64,000 nt of DNA from Ophiura sarsii (taxonomy: Eukaryota; Echinodermata; Ophiuroidea; Amphilepidida; Ophiuridae): NCBI GenBank assembly GCA_035610835.1, contig CM069443.1, positions 61,140,480 to 61,204,479 of the forward strand, written 5' to 3'. The notes under the pieces were generated by a model. That model was not told the origin of the DNA. It saw only the letters and a program-made list of their open reading frames with translations, and did not search any database. Positions 46,805-58,836 of the stretch are shown here, in pieces. Within the stretch, counting starts at the first letter, position 1. Each line of letters begins with the position of its first letter. The position numbers and the translations under genes are program-made.

Positions 46805-47390
46805 TTAAGAAAACGTAGTCCAATAATTATGTCAATCTTCTTGAACAACACATTTATCAATGTCACGGGTATCAAAGCTATTCTTCGTAGATAATTTCGA
46901 TATAATCCTGAAGTAATTTAACGCTAAATGAGCTTAAATAGTATTGATCATATGATGACGGTAAAGGTCTTTGTATCAACTTGTTATAAGGTTATTTTCT
47001 AGTTATTCAACTTTTTCTAGCGTTACAATTGTTTAACGCCATAGTAGACGCTTGTAGGCAAATACAACAAATTTCATGTTAAATATTTGTAACCAACATT
47101 GGCCTTGATTTTGTATCTTTATGGTATAAGACTGAAGACAAATTAGGGTTGCATTTTTGCCACGTGGCACGTGGTGATCAAAATGGCTGCCCCTGTGATT
47201 CAAAATGGCTTTCCTTATAATACACGGATCAAAATCTCAATTGCTTTTGCAACATTCCCCAGAAACGAAAATAATGAATGACTTTTTAGAGCGTCACTTT
47301 GCATCTATTTCTAAAATGCTATGACCACGATAATACATTGTGCATTATTCTAAGTTGGAATAGAAAAAAGGTCAATAGGGAGCAACATGA
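46805..47390. other. Duplicon C body, non-coding (end of copy 1)
   Basis: Partner of about 59760-60112. A diverged relative also lies at about 41985-42420 and 57010-57450, with TTAGGGTTGCATTTTTGCCA in common. Confidence 0.6.
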
Positions 47391-47626
47391 ATTCAGTTAC
47401 GCCCTCAATGTCTTCAAAATGGCGATAGGTATGCATGCAGAACAGAATGAAAGGATTTCATAATATTTTTAAAGACCATATTTTGCCAATATCAACCCAA
47501 CCCGCCCAGCCCTCTCAATGGAGATTTAAATAAGATAAGGCGACGAAAAAACCCACCCTGTTTCTACGGGCAAACGAACCTCTCTGGTAGAGTCGGTCGG
47601 TCTGTCGATTTTTGCTTAGGTTTTTT

Positions 47627-48498
47627 GGGAACAGTGCACTGTAGGTCCCAGATTCTGGACTGCACTAGTATCGTCCAATACTAAAACACCCTGCACCGTT
47701 CGATACGGGTACAAAGACAAATATTCCAGTATCTGGCGATACTGGAACATAAATATGTTCCAGTGTCGTTCAATACTGGGACAATCTCACTGGTATCACG
47801 TGTACCAGTATTGCTCGATATTCTTATATAGTGGGTGTGGTTTGAGATGTCAGCAGGTAATTTGATTGGTTTTTGGCTGATTTTCAGCAGACACGCCCAT
47901 ACATTATGAGACAATGGTGCATAGTTTAGGGCGGGGTTTAATTCATTCGAAAAATAATACCTTCAGCGCGTATGATCCACGCGTCATCGCGTTAGCGTGC
48001 CCTACACAAAGTCGCCGCCGTATGCGTTGTGGGTATAACGCAGCGATGACAGATGCGTGTGTGCTAAAGAACGCGATTAATTTGAAGCAGGATGTTGGAA
48101 AACAGCTCGCTGGATTCGCCGATTTTATAAAAGGGGAAATTTGTTGTTGTTTGTTTAAAATAAATCTAACAAACTGCGTTATTTTATAAAAGATCAAAAT
48201 AACCAATAAACTAAATAAGAATGAGAATAAAACATAGTTGTGTCGTCGTGTATGGCCGCCTGCGGCGACCATACACGACTCCAAATATGGTACAGCCTAT
48301 ACATTATAAGACCATCGTCTATAGCAAAACAGCTAAGAACTATGTTTTATTCTCTAACTGGAACACAATTTGGTGTTCCAGTATCGACCGATAATAGAAC
48401 ATTAAAATCGAACCAGTATCGACCGATACTGGCAATTTTTATGTTCCATTATTGCACGATATTAGTATACCAGTATCAAGACCTAAAGAACACTTTTC
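47627..48498. mobile_element. Pal element copy 4, split by a 0.53-kb insertion
   Basis: The left half (47627-47820) stops inside a palindrome at TTGCTCGATA. The right half resumes at about 48357 with CTGGAACACAATTTGGTG and ends CCTAAAGAACACTTTTC. This is the orthologous position of the copies at 32470 and 60355. Confidence 0.88.
47821..48354. mobile_element. ~534-bp insertion inside Pal copy 4
   Basis: TA lies on both sides (47819-47820 and 48355-48356), but the ends show no long inverted repeat, so the limits are approximate. Inside is a strong hairpin, GTCGTGTATGGCCGC pairing with GCGACCATACACGAC, at about 48246-48281. The word GAGAATAAAACATAGTT at 48222 recurs inverted at 48338. The block is GC-richer than its surroundings. 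Overlapping frames on both strands (47914-48189 plus, 47943-48284 minus) resemble no known family. Confidence 0.65.
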
Positions 48499-49338
48499 AC
48501 CACAAACAGTAGCGCAGCTATAGTTTAATCAGTTCAAAATTGGCGAGACATATTTGGTTTTCATTTCTTCGCGCGCAAAAGTAACGTGGATGTCCCCCAA
48601 ACCGGCGCAAAAAAAATCGAGCTCGATAACCGAGTACACCAATGTCGGGAAATGTTAATGATTTTTGAGCAATTTTCGTAATTAAAAAATCAAACAATGT
48701 TTTGTTGTTGTTGGAAAATTGGAAAACAGGGTACAATAGGGTTTATATTTGATAGGCCTAGTAGTAATAAGACTGAGGTAGTACGTATGTTAAATAAAAC
48801 ACATTTGGATCAATGCAAACGCTTCCGGGGATTGTTGTAACTCCTGATCCACAAAAACGTCTTCGAAAAGTTGTCAACCAGAAAGCGCCAAGGGCGCATA
48901 CGACATGACTATTCTCTTTAATTCATACCTGCTACGTTTACACATCAGGTTGAATTGTCCATTGATTTCGAGATTGAATCTTCTGAGAGCGATAACCGTC
49001 CTAGATTTTCAAACAGAGTATGCAATAAAAAATCTTTTAATCCTACGAATGTTTTGCCCTAGGAGATAAGTACCATTAATCATAGTGTTTCCTAAGGAAG
49101 GTATGTCTACCTTAAGTAATACATTGTACCGATTCAAAAAAATGGGGTAACAATATCAGAATCAGCTCCTTTTCCTATAAATGTATATTCTTATTGAGCT
49201 AACTTGTGAAATGTTAACCCATCTCTGACCATATTTTGAGGTAAAAGTTGGAATCTTGCTATGGACATTCCAATAATCATATCGAGGGTGAAAAGGGTCC
49301 TGATTATATGATATATTCTTTTGCCCTTACTCGTAAAA
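48499..49338. other. Duplicon C conserved block (copy 2), non-coding
   Basis: Partner of 32801-33621 plus the start of 35046 onward. It shows the empty site of the mariner-like element at about 49185 (CCTATAAATGTATATTC). Confidence 0.65.
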
Positions 49339-49982
49339 CAGTCTAGGCAAATGACCAAATCTGGAAATCGAGTTATATTTCCAAATCTGGAAATACAGTG
49401 ATAAATTAATTTTGCAGGTAGTTATTTTTGTGAATTGCCAAAGTGCTTCAATTTTGTGGATACTTAATTTTTGCGATTCGAAACAATACAAACATATCAT
49501 TATAAATATACTGCCATTTTTTAAGGTATTTATTGTCACGAATTTAAGCACTAGCAGTTTTTGTGAAATTAAATAGTTCACGAAATTAGAAGGTTTTTGC
49601 CCAGGAACTGGTTATTATCAATAAGGACGAACTCATTCTTGGTACATCATGTTTAAAAGATAATTCCCTAAATAATCACCATGGCGTTTAATTATTGATC
49701 GTGCCGTTTTAAAAATAAAGGAATTAATTGATTAATTAATTAATTTAATTAAGCATTAATTAGTGGATAAATTGTCTTTGGGTAATTATTTTTGCTATTT
49801 TATTAATTTGTAACTATGTATAATTCATTTTTAAACTACAAAAGTAGACATTATTGCTGAAATGTAATAATCAAGTTTGTAGTTTTTGAATCAGACCATC
49901 ATATGCAAAGCATTGATTTCCAGATCAGGCAATCGATTTCCAGATAAAGCACATTTCCAGATTTGGTCATTTGCCTGGACTG
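49339..49982. mobile_element. 644-bp MITE with ~30-bp inverted ends
   Basis: The left end CAGTCTAGGCAAATGACCAA continues ATCTGGAAAT; the right end is its inverse, ending TTTGCCTGGACTG. TAAAA lies on both sides and may be a 5-bp target duplication. Copies 1 and 3 lack the insert. Internal TTTCCAGAT words recur near both ends. A TTAATTGATTAATTAATTAA stretch lies at about 49725. Confidence 0.88.
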
Positions 49983-50497
49983 TAAAATGTTGGTCATGTT
50001 GGCCTTTTTTTCACCAAATATGGCAAAAAATTCCATTTGGGGTGTGGGGGGGGGGGGGGGGGGGGGGGGGGGTGAAGTCAAATTCTTACTAAGGTTCAAA
50101 TGATCCTGATTCAATAAACAATATTCTTAACGTCCTAACTTGTGGAACTTTTGTCATTTCGGCTTTTAAAAAAACCACTTTTCAATGTTTATCATATTTA
50201 TGTTGGATACAAAAATCCGATTTTTGGGCGGATTTTTGGACAAGATTTTCTTTAAGTGAAAAATGGTGCTGATTCACAAATATGACTCTGATTGACCATA
50301 CTCACATTTTTCCTGCTTTGGCCAGTTTTGGGCAAGCAAAGTCAATTTATTTTGACCATTTTCTAGGATATCAATCAGAATTTAAAACATTCCAAATCAC
50401 TACTCTACTTGACTACACTTGGTTATTGTGGTCATATTTTAACCATTATTTATACCATATTTTAAATAAAAATTAAATACATTTCTAAAAATATGTA
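49983..50497. other. Duplicon C body with conserved poly-G tract (copy 2)
   Basis: 27 G at 50046-50072, partner of 35219-35243. The proline- and glycine-rich frames here come from this run. Confidence 0.8.
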
Positions 50498-51008
50498 TAG
50501 GGGAGAGTGGAGAGTGTACGCCCTATGGTTAGGTTCGCCCACCACGTGATTCTCATCTTTGCGGCTACTGGTTGAATTTGGCGAACACACAATAGATAAA
50601 GTAGTATGTTGCAAGCTTCCCACATTAACGTGGCAGATGATTGTCATTAAGTAGGTATGGTATTGATTATGGATTTGATGCAGTGAACAACCTATCAATG
50701 TATGTGGGACATGCGTGGTATAGGTCAATGCACTTATTGCGCTATTTGGGGCACATACGCACTATGATGATGGGGCAGGTTCGACAATAGGGATTTATTG
50801 CATAATTTGAAAATTGTTCCACTTACAGGATAATCGTTATTATAAAATATTTCAAAATGTCGTATTTGTTATTATTTATTTTTAAAATTCTGAATGAGTA
50901 CGTTCCGCAAAAGTGCCCCCACCCCTATATTTTGGACCCCTACATTTTATTTTGGAATATAATAACGAAGAATAACGAATCTACATGTATTGGATATTAT
51001 GGTACTTT

Positions 51009-52089
51009 TTTTCTTCTTCTTTTTGTTGATGCCGGCGCACCAACTATTTATTCATTTGTCATACAGGAAACAATAATATATATGAACATTTAGTTTTAAT
51101 ATTCTCTATATAATAAGGTACAGTATTTAATTATTGTCTTTCCACCTTTTATATAAACCCCATTTTTTCCAATGGCAATATGATTTTCAACTTGGAATAT
51201 AAAATGAACTAAGCCCTTAAACACTTAAAAATTGCCCGTAAACCTGCACATCTTTTTCTGTATACGTACAGGTTCCCGAATAATATAATATAATTTAGTA
51301 AAGGGTCCGGATCAAAAATATTGTATCCAAACATTGTTGAAAATGTTGTTAAGCTGAGATCAATTCCAAAAATGATATTTAAAAAGATCTCAACACTAGT
51401 CCAAAAACGTTTAACATGTTCACACTCGTAAAATAAATGAATTAAACTTTCAACATTCCCATTACAAAACATACAATTTGGTGAATCAATTAAACCAATT
51501 CTCTGAACGAATTTATTCGTTGGCAACCGCCTATGTAACAACAAAAATTGAAATGATCTGGTAGGAATATCCAATGCACATTTTAATGCAATCGTAAAAA
51601 GATAAGGCCACATTTCTTCATTAACTTGAATATCATTTTCCCACTTTTGAATTATTTTTTCGGGACGTTCGCACTTTTTCTTAATTATAACATCATATGC
51701 CATTTTAACAATTCTCTTAGCTTGAAATAATTGTAGTGTAAAATATTGCAATTAATATCATATTTAGTTTTGAAATTCTCGAAAGATAAAAAGCTATCAT
51801 TACCTTAAGAAAACAAATCTTTTACATACCTCACATTTCTTTTAGCCATTGTCTATACATAACAGCTTTATTACCAACTTTTATAAACGAATTATTCCAT
51901 ATTCCTTGATTCACACAGGCACGAGCAGAAACTGGTTCTGAAAATGAATGAAAGTACCATACTTCTAAAATATTTCTTAAAAATAAAGGAACATTCTGAC
52001 TTTTAATCCATTTGAAATTAAAATTGGAATTCCAAATATAATTTACTTGGATTAGGAAGAACTGTGGACACATATGTCAATTTAGGTAC
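51009..52089 (-). mobile_element. L1/Tx1-type LINE, 5' truncated, with 14-bp target duplication
   Basis: TATTATGGTACTTT flanks the insert at 50995-51008 and 52090-52103. The plus-strand left end is T-rich (TTTTTCTTCTTCTTTTTG), which is the A-rich 3' tail of a minus-strand retroposon. The partner site in copy 1 (about 36488) is unoccupied. The insert therefore has the hallmarks of target-primed reverse transcription after the duplication of segment C. Confidence 0.92.
51209..52073 (-). pseudogene. C-terminal region of an L1/Tx1-type LINE ORF2 (zf-RVT)
   Basis: Two minus-strand frames belong to one broken coding region. The upstream one (52073-51831) reads QGIWNNSFIKVGNKAVMYRQ, like the IWNNxxI segment of L1-group proteins downstream of the reverse transcriptase. 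The downstream one (51751-51209, 180 residues) contains FQFLLLHRRLPTNKFVQRIG followed by CMFCNGNVESLIHLFYECEH. This is the zf-RVT finger: CxxC, then HLFxxC, then a following H. The reverse-transcriptase catalytic core and endonuclease are absent because of 5' truncation. A stop or frame change between 51831 and 51751 shows that it is not functional. Confidence 0.88.
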
Positions 52090-52370
52090 TATTATGGTAC
52101 TTTGTGTAACCTAATTCTGAACCTAGGGCGAACTTACCCCGGCCTATGGGAAAACCTACCCCAGCATCGGGCAAGTTCGCCTTTTTGAGACACCTGTCTT
52201 TATCATTTACTCCTGCTTTTACAGGAAGGTCTAGAGTACTGAGATCATGGTCGTATGTAGCCAAGATATCAATCTTTTGCATAATATCAATAGGTCCATT
52301 CAATTTTTAAAATTGGTGTCTCTAGAACTCTTCAAATGAAAATAGGGCGAACACTCTCCGCTCTCCCTAA

Positions 52371-53142
52371 CTGTCGCGGCATATAGATGCAGTTGTAGGT
52401 AAAATGCATTTTGAGATATTGATGGAATAGGCATGGAAAACATAGGAAATAGACAATTTTTCAATATTTTTTTTCTTCTTCAAAAATGAGAAATCAGTAT
52501 CAAATCTTAATCACAAATGTGTCATTTTGAAGGATTCACAAAGCTCCTTTTGTTGATATTAAGATCTCAACCTTTTCTTTGGGAGACAACTGCACCCTTT
52601 TGCTGTGATTGTACACCTATTAATGAATGGAAATCCGATTAAAGCTTCTATTTCAGTGTAATGATCATAGTTATAATAGTTAAGTGATCATATATGAGAT
52701 GCATTGCAGGATATCAATTTCTACTTTTGAAAATCAAGTCATACACGTTTCTGTGCTATCAACGATATCTGTTAGGCAGGGGCGCTACACGAAAATCAGG
52801 TTATGCAATATCCCAACTGAAACCTAAACCTGCATATAATGTTCTATCTGTCTCTTCCTCGCGTATTCTTAAATGCTATTCGAGGATAATAAACTTCTCC
52901 ATATCAAATCATCGCGATCAAATCTCTTGAACACCAACGTAAGCTTTCTCTGTTTGCATAAACATGATATTATTGAGAGAATCTAAGGATAACGCAATAA
53001 GCTTTGTAAACGGTTTACATGGTTAAAGCGTGTTGTTGTACTATTATGAACATTCGTTATTCGATATCACTTCCTATTTTAGGATGGTAATGAAGGAATA
53101 AATATTTTGTATATTGACTATTGGTTAAATCCAAATAGTATA
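52371..53142. other. Duplicon C body, non-coding (copy 2)
   Basis: Partner of 36771-36958 joined directly to 38533-39120. The unoccupied L2-type LINE site is at about 52555. Confidence 0.6.
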
Positions 53143-53497
53143 CAAATACTACATGGTTAGAGGGGAAATATTGCAATCTATTTTCCCGAGGTACTGGCTA
53201 CAGGCCTACCACCCCGAACCCGGAGGGTGAGGGGTGGTAGGCCTGTAGCCAGTACCGAGGGAAAATAGTGTGCCCTATTGCCCCGATCATACCATGTAGT
53301 ATTTGCTTTATTACACCTCACTGTGACTCTGGGGATGAGGTTGTAGGGAAGTAGCCAAAACTACCACACGGGAAATAGCTCAATTTCTTCAATAGCTCAA
53401 TTTATTATCACTGTGGCCAGCTCAATTGACCAATGAAATTGCAGTATTTATGCCTATTATCTCATGAATATTTATGAGGTGTAATAATACAGTATAC
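53143..53497. mobile_element. Foldback insertion with a ~160-bp palindrome
   Basis: 53144-53304 folds on itself. AAATACTACATGGT pairs with ACCATGTAGTATTT, and the inner 36-bp arms 53180-53215 and 53231-53266 pair with two mismatches across a 15-nt loop. A further inverted pair, TTATTACACCTCA and TGAGGTGTAATAA, spans about 53309-53489. Copy 1 lacks the insert near 39113. Confidence 0.88.
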
Positions 53498-55779
53498 TTT
53501 CTGCAGATGTTTAAACGAGACTATTTAGAATAGGATAAATACAATGCTTATAGCGCTGTTATTGGTTAGTTTCTGATAGCAGTGGGAACAATCCGAATTC
53601 ACCTTTTCACGTTTTTCTTTCATTGAGAATTGGAAAATTATTATAAGAGACTGGGAAATTGAAATTGTCATTTTAGGATTCATTTCTTTGCATTATATTA
53701 TTTTCGAGGTATCCTCTTGCATCAGGTTGACATTCCGGACATAATTTTGCAATATACAACAATACTTCATAGTTTGAAATCTTTTGGCTGAATTCAAATG
53801 TTTCTAACTCCATCGAAAATCGAAGGACGTTTATTACGCATCATTAAAGGCAAAAACTCACTGAAAGAGCTTGCCACATAGCACAGACGAACGAACCGGT
53901 TAAGCAATTATTGTTCACTTAAAAACAAACAGTACATGTAGTAATTGAAATCTTAAAGGGGCACACTAAGAGATCCTTCATGGAGGGTGCCCTCAATTTG
54001 TTCAGAAGTTAGGTTTTTTCACATATACGTAATGCTTATATACATACTAACTACCACCTAAAATTATAGAGCTTAATTTGCAGTATTTCATGTAAAATTC
54101 ATGGATTTTATAGCGTTTTGAGTTTCGATGACATCACATCGAAACTACCCCGGCCAAATTCATCTAAAAGGCCACAGATGGCTTCTTACTTATTTGTGTC
54201 ATGTTTATTCAAAATAACCTTAAAGACCACCCATGGCTTGTTGCGTGATGCATAGTCAAGACCTCCCTGATTCAATTGGTGGTGATTTTTAACCAAAATA
54301 CAAAATTAAAAAATTAAAAGCACTAATATACCTTCGGAAATGCTGAGAAAATGCCTTTTTTTAAAGACATTTTACATGAGAGGCTTTCTATGTATATCAT
54401 TTATCTAGACAAGGTGAAAATATTGAATTTCATTTTTTTGTGAAATCTGTCTGTGCCCCTTTAACTTGCCGAATTTCCAAGAAACCGGATGTGGCTACTA
54501 AAAGCTCAAAGGTATGTTCTCGCCTTTTTATTCTGTTTCCATTCACTCCTATTGTCTGTTTGAAGCATTTTGTGGGCGTAAGAATTGTCGTCGCTCATGT
54601 TATCCATCATTTCTAACGAAGGAAGGCACAATAATGTCGTACTCGTACTCGTAGCATTACGTATCGATGCAAAGCGACGCTCTGAGAAAGCTATCCATTA
54701 CCTTGCGAAAACGCTTCCGGGACTTTTGTTGTTGATCTACAATCACGGCTTTGATAATATGTCAACTAGGTCGCGCCAGGGGCACATAACATGGACTTTC
54801 GCTTGAATCTATATTTGCTATGTTATATTTAACTATAACATTAGCCATTGACTCTGTGAATGTAACATCCACGAACTGTAACCGTTCCAGATGTTCCATG
54901 TTGAGTAAACATGCATTGTTTTGTAGTAGTAAACAGACATTTGATGATGATGAAACTTTGATCAACCCTGTGTAATTTAAGGAAATATAAGTCCTAGTTA
55001 TAATAGTTTGCCGGTGACAACGTATTAATGCCATTTTAGCTCGTGTATTTTAGCGTAATATAATATAGGCACACATAGTTATACCTGTTTTAATATGATT
55101 AGTAAAATATATCGATTACCATACTAGCTACCAATCGCGACAAAAACATATATGACCGTGGGGAACGGCAGAAGTAATAGACGTTTGACATGTTTGCAAA
55201 ACATTAGTAACTTGACAGGTATTTGACACGGTACATGAAATAATTGTGCTCGATAATTGTGCTGTAGATATTTTAGCGTGACATTTGCTGTCTGTCGCCA
55301 ATTATTGTATCACAATTTGTAATGTAAATAGCAATCATATCAATCATGGGCAAACCACGTTCGTGCGATCGCTATTTGTTTTATGACGGAAATAAGCTAT
55401 AAGAGGTTCGTCGTGACAACGCGGCTATCATTAATCTCCATCAAGGTAAGTTTCCATGAAGTAAGTTTGAAATAGGATCCTTTTGTTTTATAGACTCTAA
55501 GTCCGAGCGAATGACACTTTAGGAGACTTGACAAATCTAAATGTCCTAAACAAATGTTATCATCGTCAATTAACAGTCTTTGGTAGAAACTACATTGTGC
55601 AAACGTTTTGCAGATATGGTCATGGCCCGGGTGGTCATGGCAACTAAGTTTACTTATATACCAGAGTTCAGAGGGCACATGATGGAGCTAAGTCTCCCTA
55701 GAACTGATTCTTCTATGGTTCGTGTCTTTCAATCACTCAGTAAATGCAACTTTGAACGTTCTTGAGTTTCCTGTCTACT
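53498..55779. other. Duplicon C body, non-coding, with a ~335-bp insertion
   Basis: Partner of about 39118-41021. The insertion at about 54058-54393 is missing from copy 1. It holds a relative of 6320-6420 of duplicon A (TAAAAGGCCACAGATGGCTT), so a dispersed element is shared by both clusters. Confidence 0.6.
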
Positions 55780-56215
55780 AGCCTGGGTTCATTTTATAGC
55801 CCAAAAACTTGCACGCCGGGTTATAAAAACAGGCTGGCCGTGTTGTTGCCGTGTGGTGTAGTAGGATTAGGGTTTTTATTATAGTGATGCAAATTACAAA
55901 AATTTGGAAGGAAAAAAAAAAGCTCTATAACCCTAACTCTATAACACCACACGGCAACAGAATTTTTTTCCGACGAAGAAAATTCACCCGACACCACCCC
56001 CCCCCCCCCCCTCCCCGGGATTTGAACCACGGACCTCCAGCACCAAAGCCCATCTCCATTCCACTACACCACGGCTGTCAAGGCTACTCGGGTCAGTATA
56101 TTTCGCCTCGTATATAGCCTGGGTCCATTTTATAGCCCAAAAACTTGCACGCCGGGTTATAAAAACAGGCAGGCTGGCCGTGTTGTTGCCGTGTGGTGTA
56201 GTAGGGTTAGGGTTA
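55780..56215 (-). mobile_element. tRNA-derived SINE between ~100-bp direct repeats (copy 2)
   Basis: Better kept than copy 1. On the minus strand, 56085-56013 contains GCCGTGGTGTAGTGGAATGG (A-box region) and GTGGTTCAAATCCC (B-box). The flanking AGCCTGGGTYCATTTTATAG blocks are at 55781 and 56116. A run of 14 or more C lies at about 55996-56010. Confidence 0.8.
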
Positions 56216-58557
56216 AAAGTTTGAAGAAATAAAGAGTTCGAGGAATAGAAACGACGTTTCAAAGACAGAAGCTGCTAGTGTGTTTTCCATCGAAGCCATG
56301 TGCTTGTTATCACGGAGGCAGTGGTCTTCTTCCTGCAAATCATAACTTATCTCCCTTGGAGCCATAGCCTGTACCGGACTATCCAAAACTATAGAGGGCT
56401 CCTTTTACAATCACAGTCATAGATCATAATAATAGGATTCATCACAGTATGTAGTCATTGTAAAAAATGTAATATTTCCTTCAATATGATTAAGATTATG
56501 TCGTTTATCAAATGCAACATTTGACACACTTACAACACATTAATAACTGACACGTTTCTTCATGGTACATTAAATAAATGTGTTTAATAATTGCTTTGCA
56601 CATCGTTGAGTCTGTCGTTTGTCATTTACAACAATGTTTGCTTGATGCAACTATATTAATTATATGCAAACAATGTTTGACGGAAATTGCTATAGAGGGT
56701 TCATTTTCAAAACAGGTTACTCCTATTAATCATTATAATAACGAGTATCATTCATGTGGGTTCATGAAACTAGGGTGAAACCTGAGTATGTTGCAAACCT
56801 GTTGCAAACTTTTAAAATAAGTCACACCAATAACATTTTATGAGAAAACTTGTAAATTCCCAAAGTACGTTATGTGATGTCTATCAGCCTTCCGATATTT
56901 GTATCCATGAAAAGGCTACACATTTCGATGTGCTTCTGTAATAATGTATTACTAAATTTGTTTAATTAGTGGGCAAATGATGACACTAAAGCTCTTTTTA
57001 GGTCAACTTGCTATAATGCTTTCTTCTAGTTATTCAACCATCCAGCAATGACAACTTAGGATGTTCTTGTCTTCTTAAAGCGTCACAATTGCCTAATACC
57101 ATAGTAAATGTTTGTATGCAACCATAAAAAGAAAATCAATTTAAACAATTGTTAAAACCAACATTGGCTTTAATTTTGTATCTTTATGGTATAGGATTGA
57201 TGACAAATTAGGGTTGCATTTTTGCCACGTGACAAGCGGTGATCAAAATGGCTGTCCCTATGAATTCAAAACGGCTGTTCATATGACACAGATCAACATC
57301 TCACATTGCTTCTGCAATATTCGCCAAAAGATTTTTTGAAAATAATGAATTACTTTTTAGGGCGTCATTTTGCATCGATCCTAATAGTGCTATGAGCACA
57401 GTAAGACATTGTGCATTGTTGGAATAGAAAGTATATTAATAGATAGTCACACGAGTTCATTTACACCTACAAATTGCTTCAGGAAGACGATAAGTGGGGA
57501 TGCATAACATAATGAAAGGATTTCATCTTGTCCCAAAATCACTCCGAGTGCAGCACTTAACCAATTCCCCATTTGCATAACATGGATATCTGTTCTCAAA
57601 ACGGAGATTTAAGCAAAGATTAGATCTGTGTTCCATTATCATAACTTTGGTGGAAAAGGCTTTTATCAATGTGCACCGAGGGTTTATACTTTGAATGTCC
57701 TAATATCACTGAGGTGGTTTGTATTTTGCGTAAAACACATTTTTTAATATTTTTGACACAAACGCTTCCGGGGAGTATTGCAACTCCTGATCCACAAAAA
57801 CGGCTTTGAACAGTTATCAACCAGAAAAGTGCCAGAGGCACATACGACCTGATTATTCTCTTGAATTTATACCTGCTACGTTTACACATCACTTTTCCAT
57901 TGAATTCGGGATTGAAACTTCTGCGAGCCATAACCGTCCTAGATTTCCAAACATCTAGTGCAATAAAATTGCTTTTAATTCTACGAATGTTTCATCAACG
58001 CACAGTGTATGGTGTGCTTGGTACTTCTTAATGATTTGGAATATGTAATTAGGACTACAGACATCAATAGAATATAAATTCGATGGACATTTAATACCGG
58101 ATTGTAAATGAGGGTTGTCAAGTTTCTTTGCGAGTTTCGCTCACATTTGGTCAGCCCACTAATGTCGGTACTTCTGTTTATTTTTATGTATTGGTTATGA
58201 ATAAAAACTGAAACTGAAACTGATGAATAAAGGGGTTTTCTCAGTTCTTTGTTTTTTATTTGTACTCGTCACATCAAGCCTATTGAAAAAGGTCAAACAT
58301 CTGCCGTAGTGTGCCAATTAAAGACTTTTAAGTGTGCCAATTAATACCGTTCCCCTAATTACCATTTGATTAATAATTGTAATTCATATCACAGCTTCCT
58401 TGAAGGATCGCAATGACATTAGTACTAACAATAAGTTTGAATCGTATTTACTAGACAGGAACAGCCAACGTTGCACTTTGCAGATGATTAAATAACACAA
58501 ACATAACAATAAGCAGATCCGGAGACACAGTGTCATCATGTGACCGTTATAATTTAA
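56216..58557. other. Duplicon C body, non-coding (copy 2)
   Basis: Partner of 41466-43680 with rearrangements. About 56300-56575 is extra. About 57755-57990 is a diverged relative of 33246-33490, with AACTCCTGATCCACAAAAAC in common. The GAATAAAAACTGAAACTGAA stretch at 58199 resembles a LINE 3' tail but has no coding partner. Confidence 0.5.
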
Positions 58558-58836
58558 GGCCGAACTGCAAAACTAAGGTTCATACGTATAAGTTACTTGT
58601 ACGTAAGACTTATACGATAGTCGCCAAAGTAATAGTTTGCAGTACCATACGTAGGCCTAAGTGCCTTTGAAAATTGAACTAAGACCGATGTAAATTTTTC
58701 CATAATAATATAGAAATATTCAATGGTCTCAGCTCATTATTATTATGCAATGTAGCCCTTTGACGACTATCGTATAAGTCTTACGTACACGTCACTTATA
58801 CGTATGAATCATACGTACTGGTTTTGAAGTGCGACC
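58558..58836. mobile_element. 279-bp MITE, intact
   Basis: The left end GGCCGAACTGCAAAACTAAG mirrors the right end GGTTTTGAAGTGCGACC. Inner arms CATACGTATAAGTTACTTGT and ACACGTCACTTATACGTATG extend the inverted repeat to ~65 bp. TAA lies near both flanks. Its copy-1 partner is split by a Pal element. Confidence 0.88.

Larger units (their letters stand above)
32232..47390. repeat. Duplicon C, copy 1
   Basis: It starts at about CAACATGAATTCATTTACGC and recurs from 47391 (CATGAATTCAGTTACGCCCT) and 60113. The order of landmarks is kept: Pal element, a conserved 0.8-kb block, a poly-G tract, a 27-bp-TIR element, a SINE block, and a small MITE. Copies are visibly more diverged than the two full copies of duplicon A. 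Copy 1 alone carries the insertions at 33622-35045, 36959-38532 and 43852-44259. Confidence 0.88.
50498..52370. mobile_element. 27-bp-TIR element (copy 2), split by an L1-type LINE
   Basis: Partner of 35652-36770. Ends are ATAGGGGAGAGTGGAGAGTG and GGGCGAACACTCTCCGCTCT. Without the 1,081-bp LINE and its 14-bp target duplication it is about 0.78 kb, shorter than copy 1 because of internal deletions around 50630-50830. Confidence 0.8.

Noticed and set aside
47943..48284. 113-residue minus-strand frame with a hydrophobic segment
   Set aside because: It lies in a one-off insertion, overlaps an equally long plus-strand frame and shows no family motif.
58140..58225. LINE-like 3' tail with GAAACTGAAACTGA
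   Set aside because: No coding sequence or target duplication supports it.
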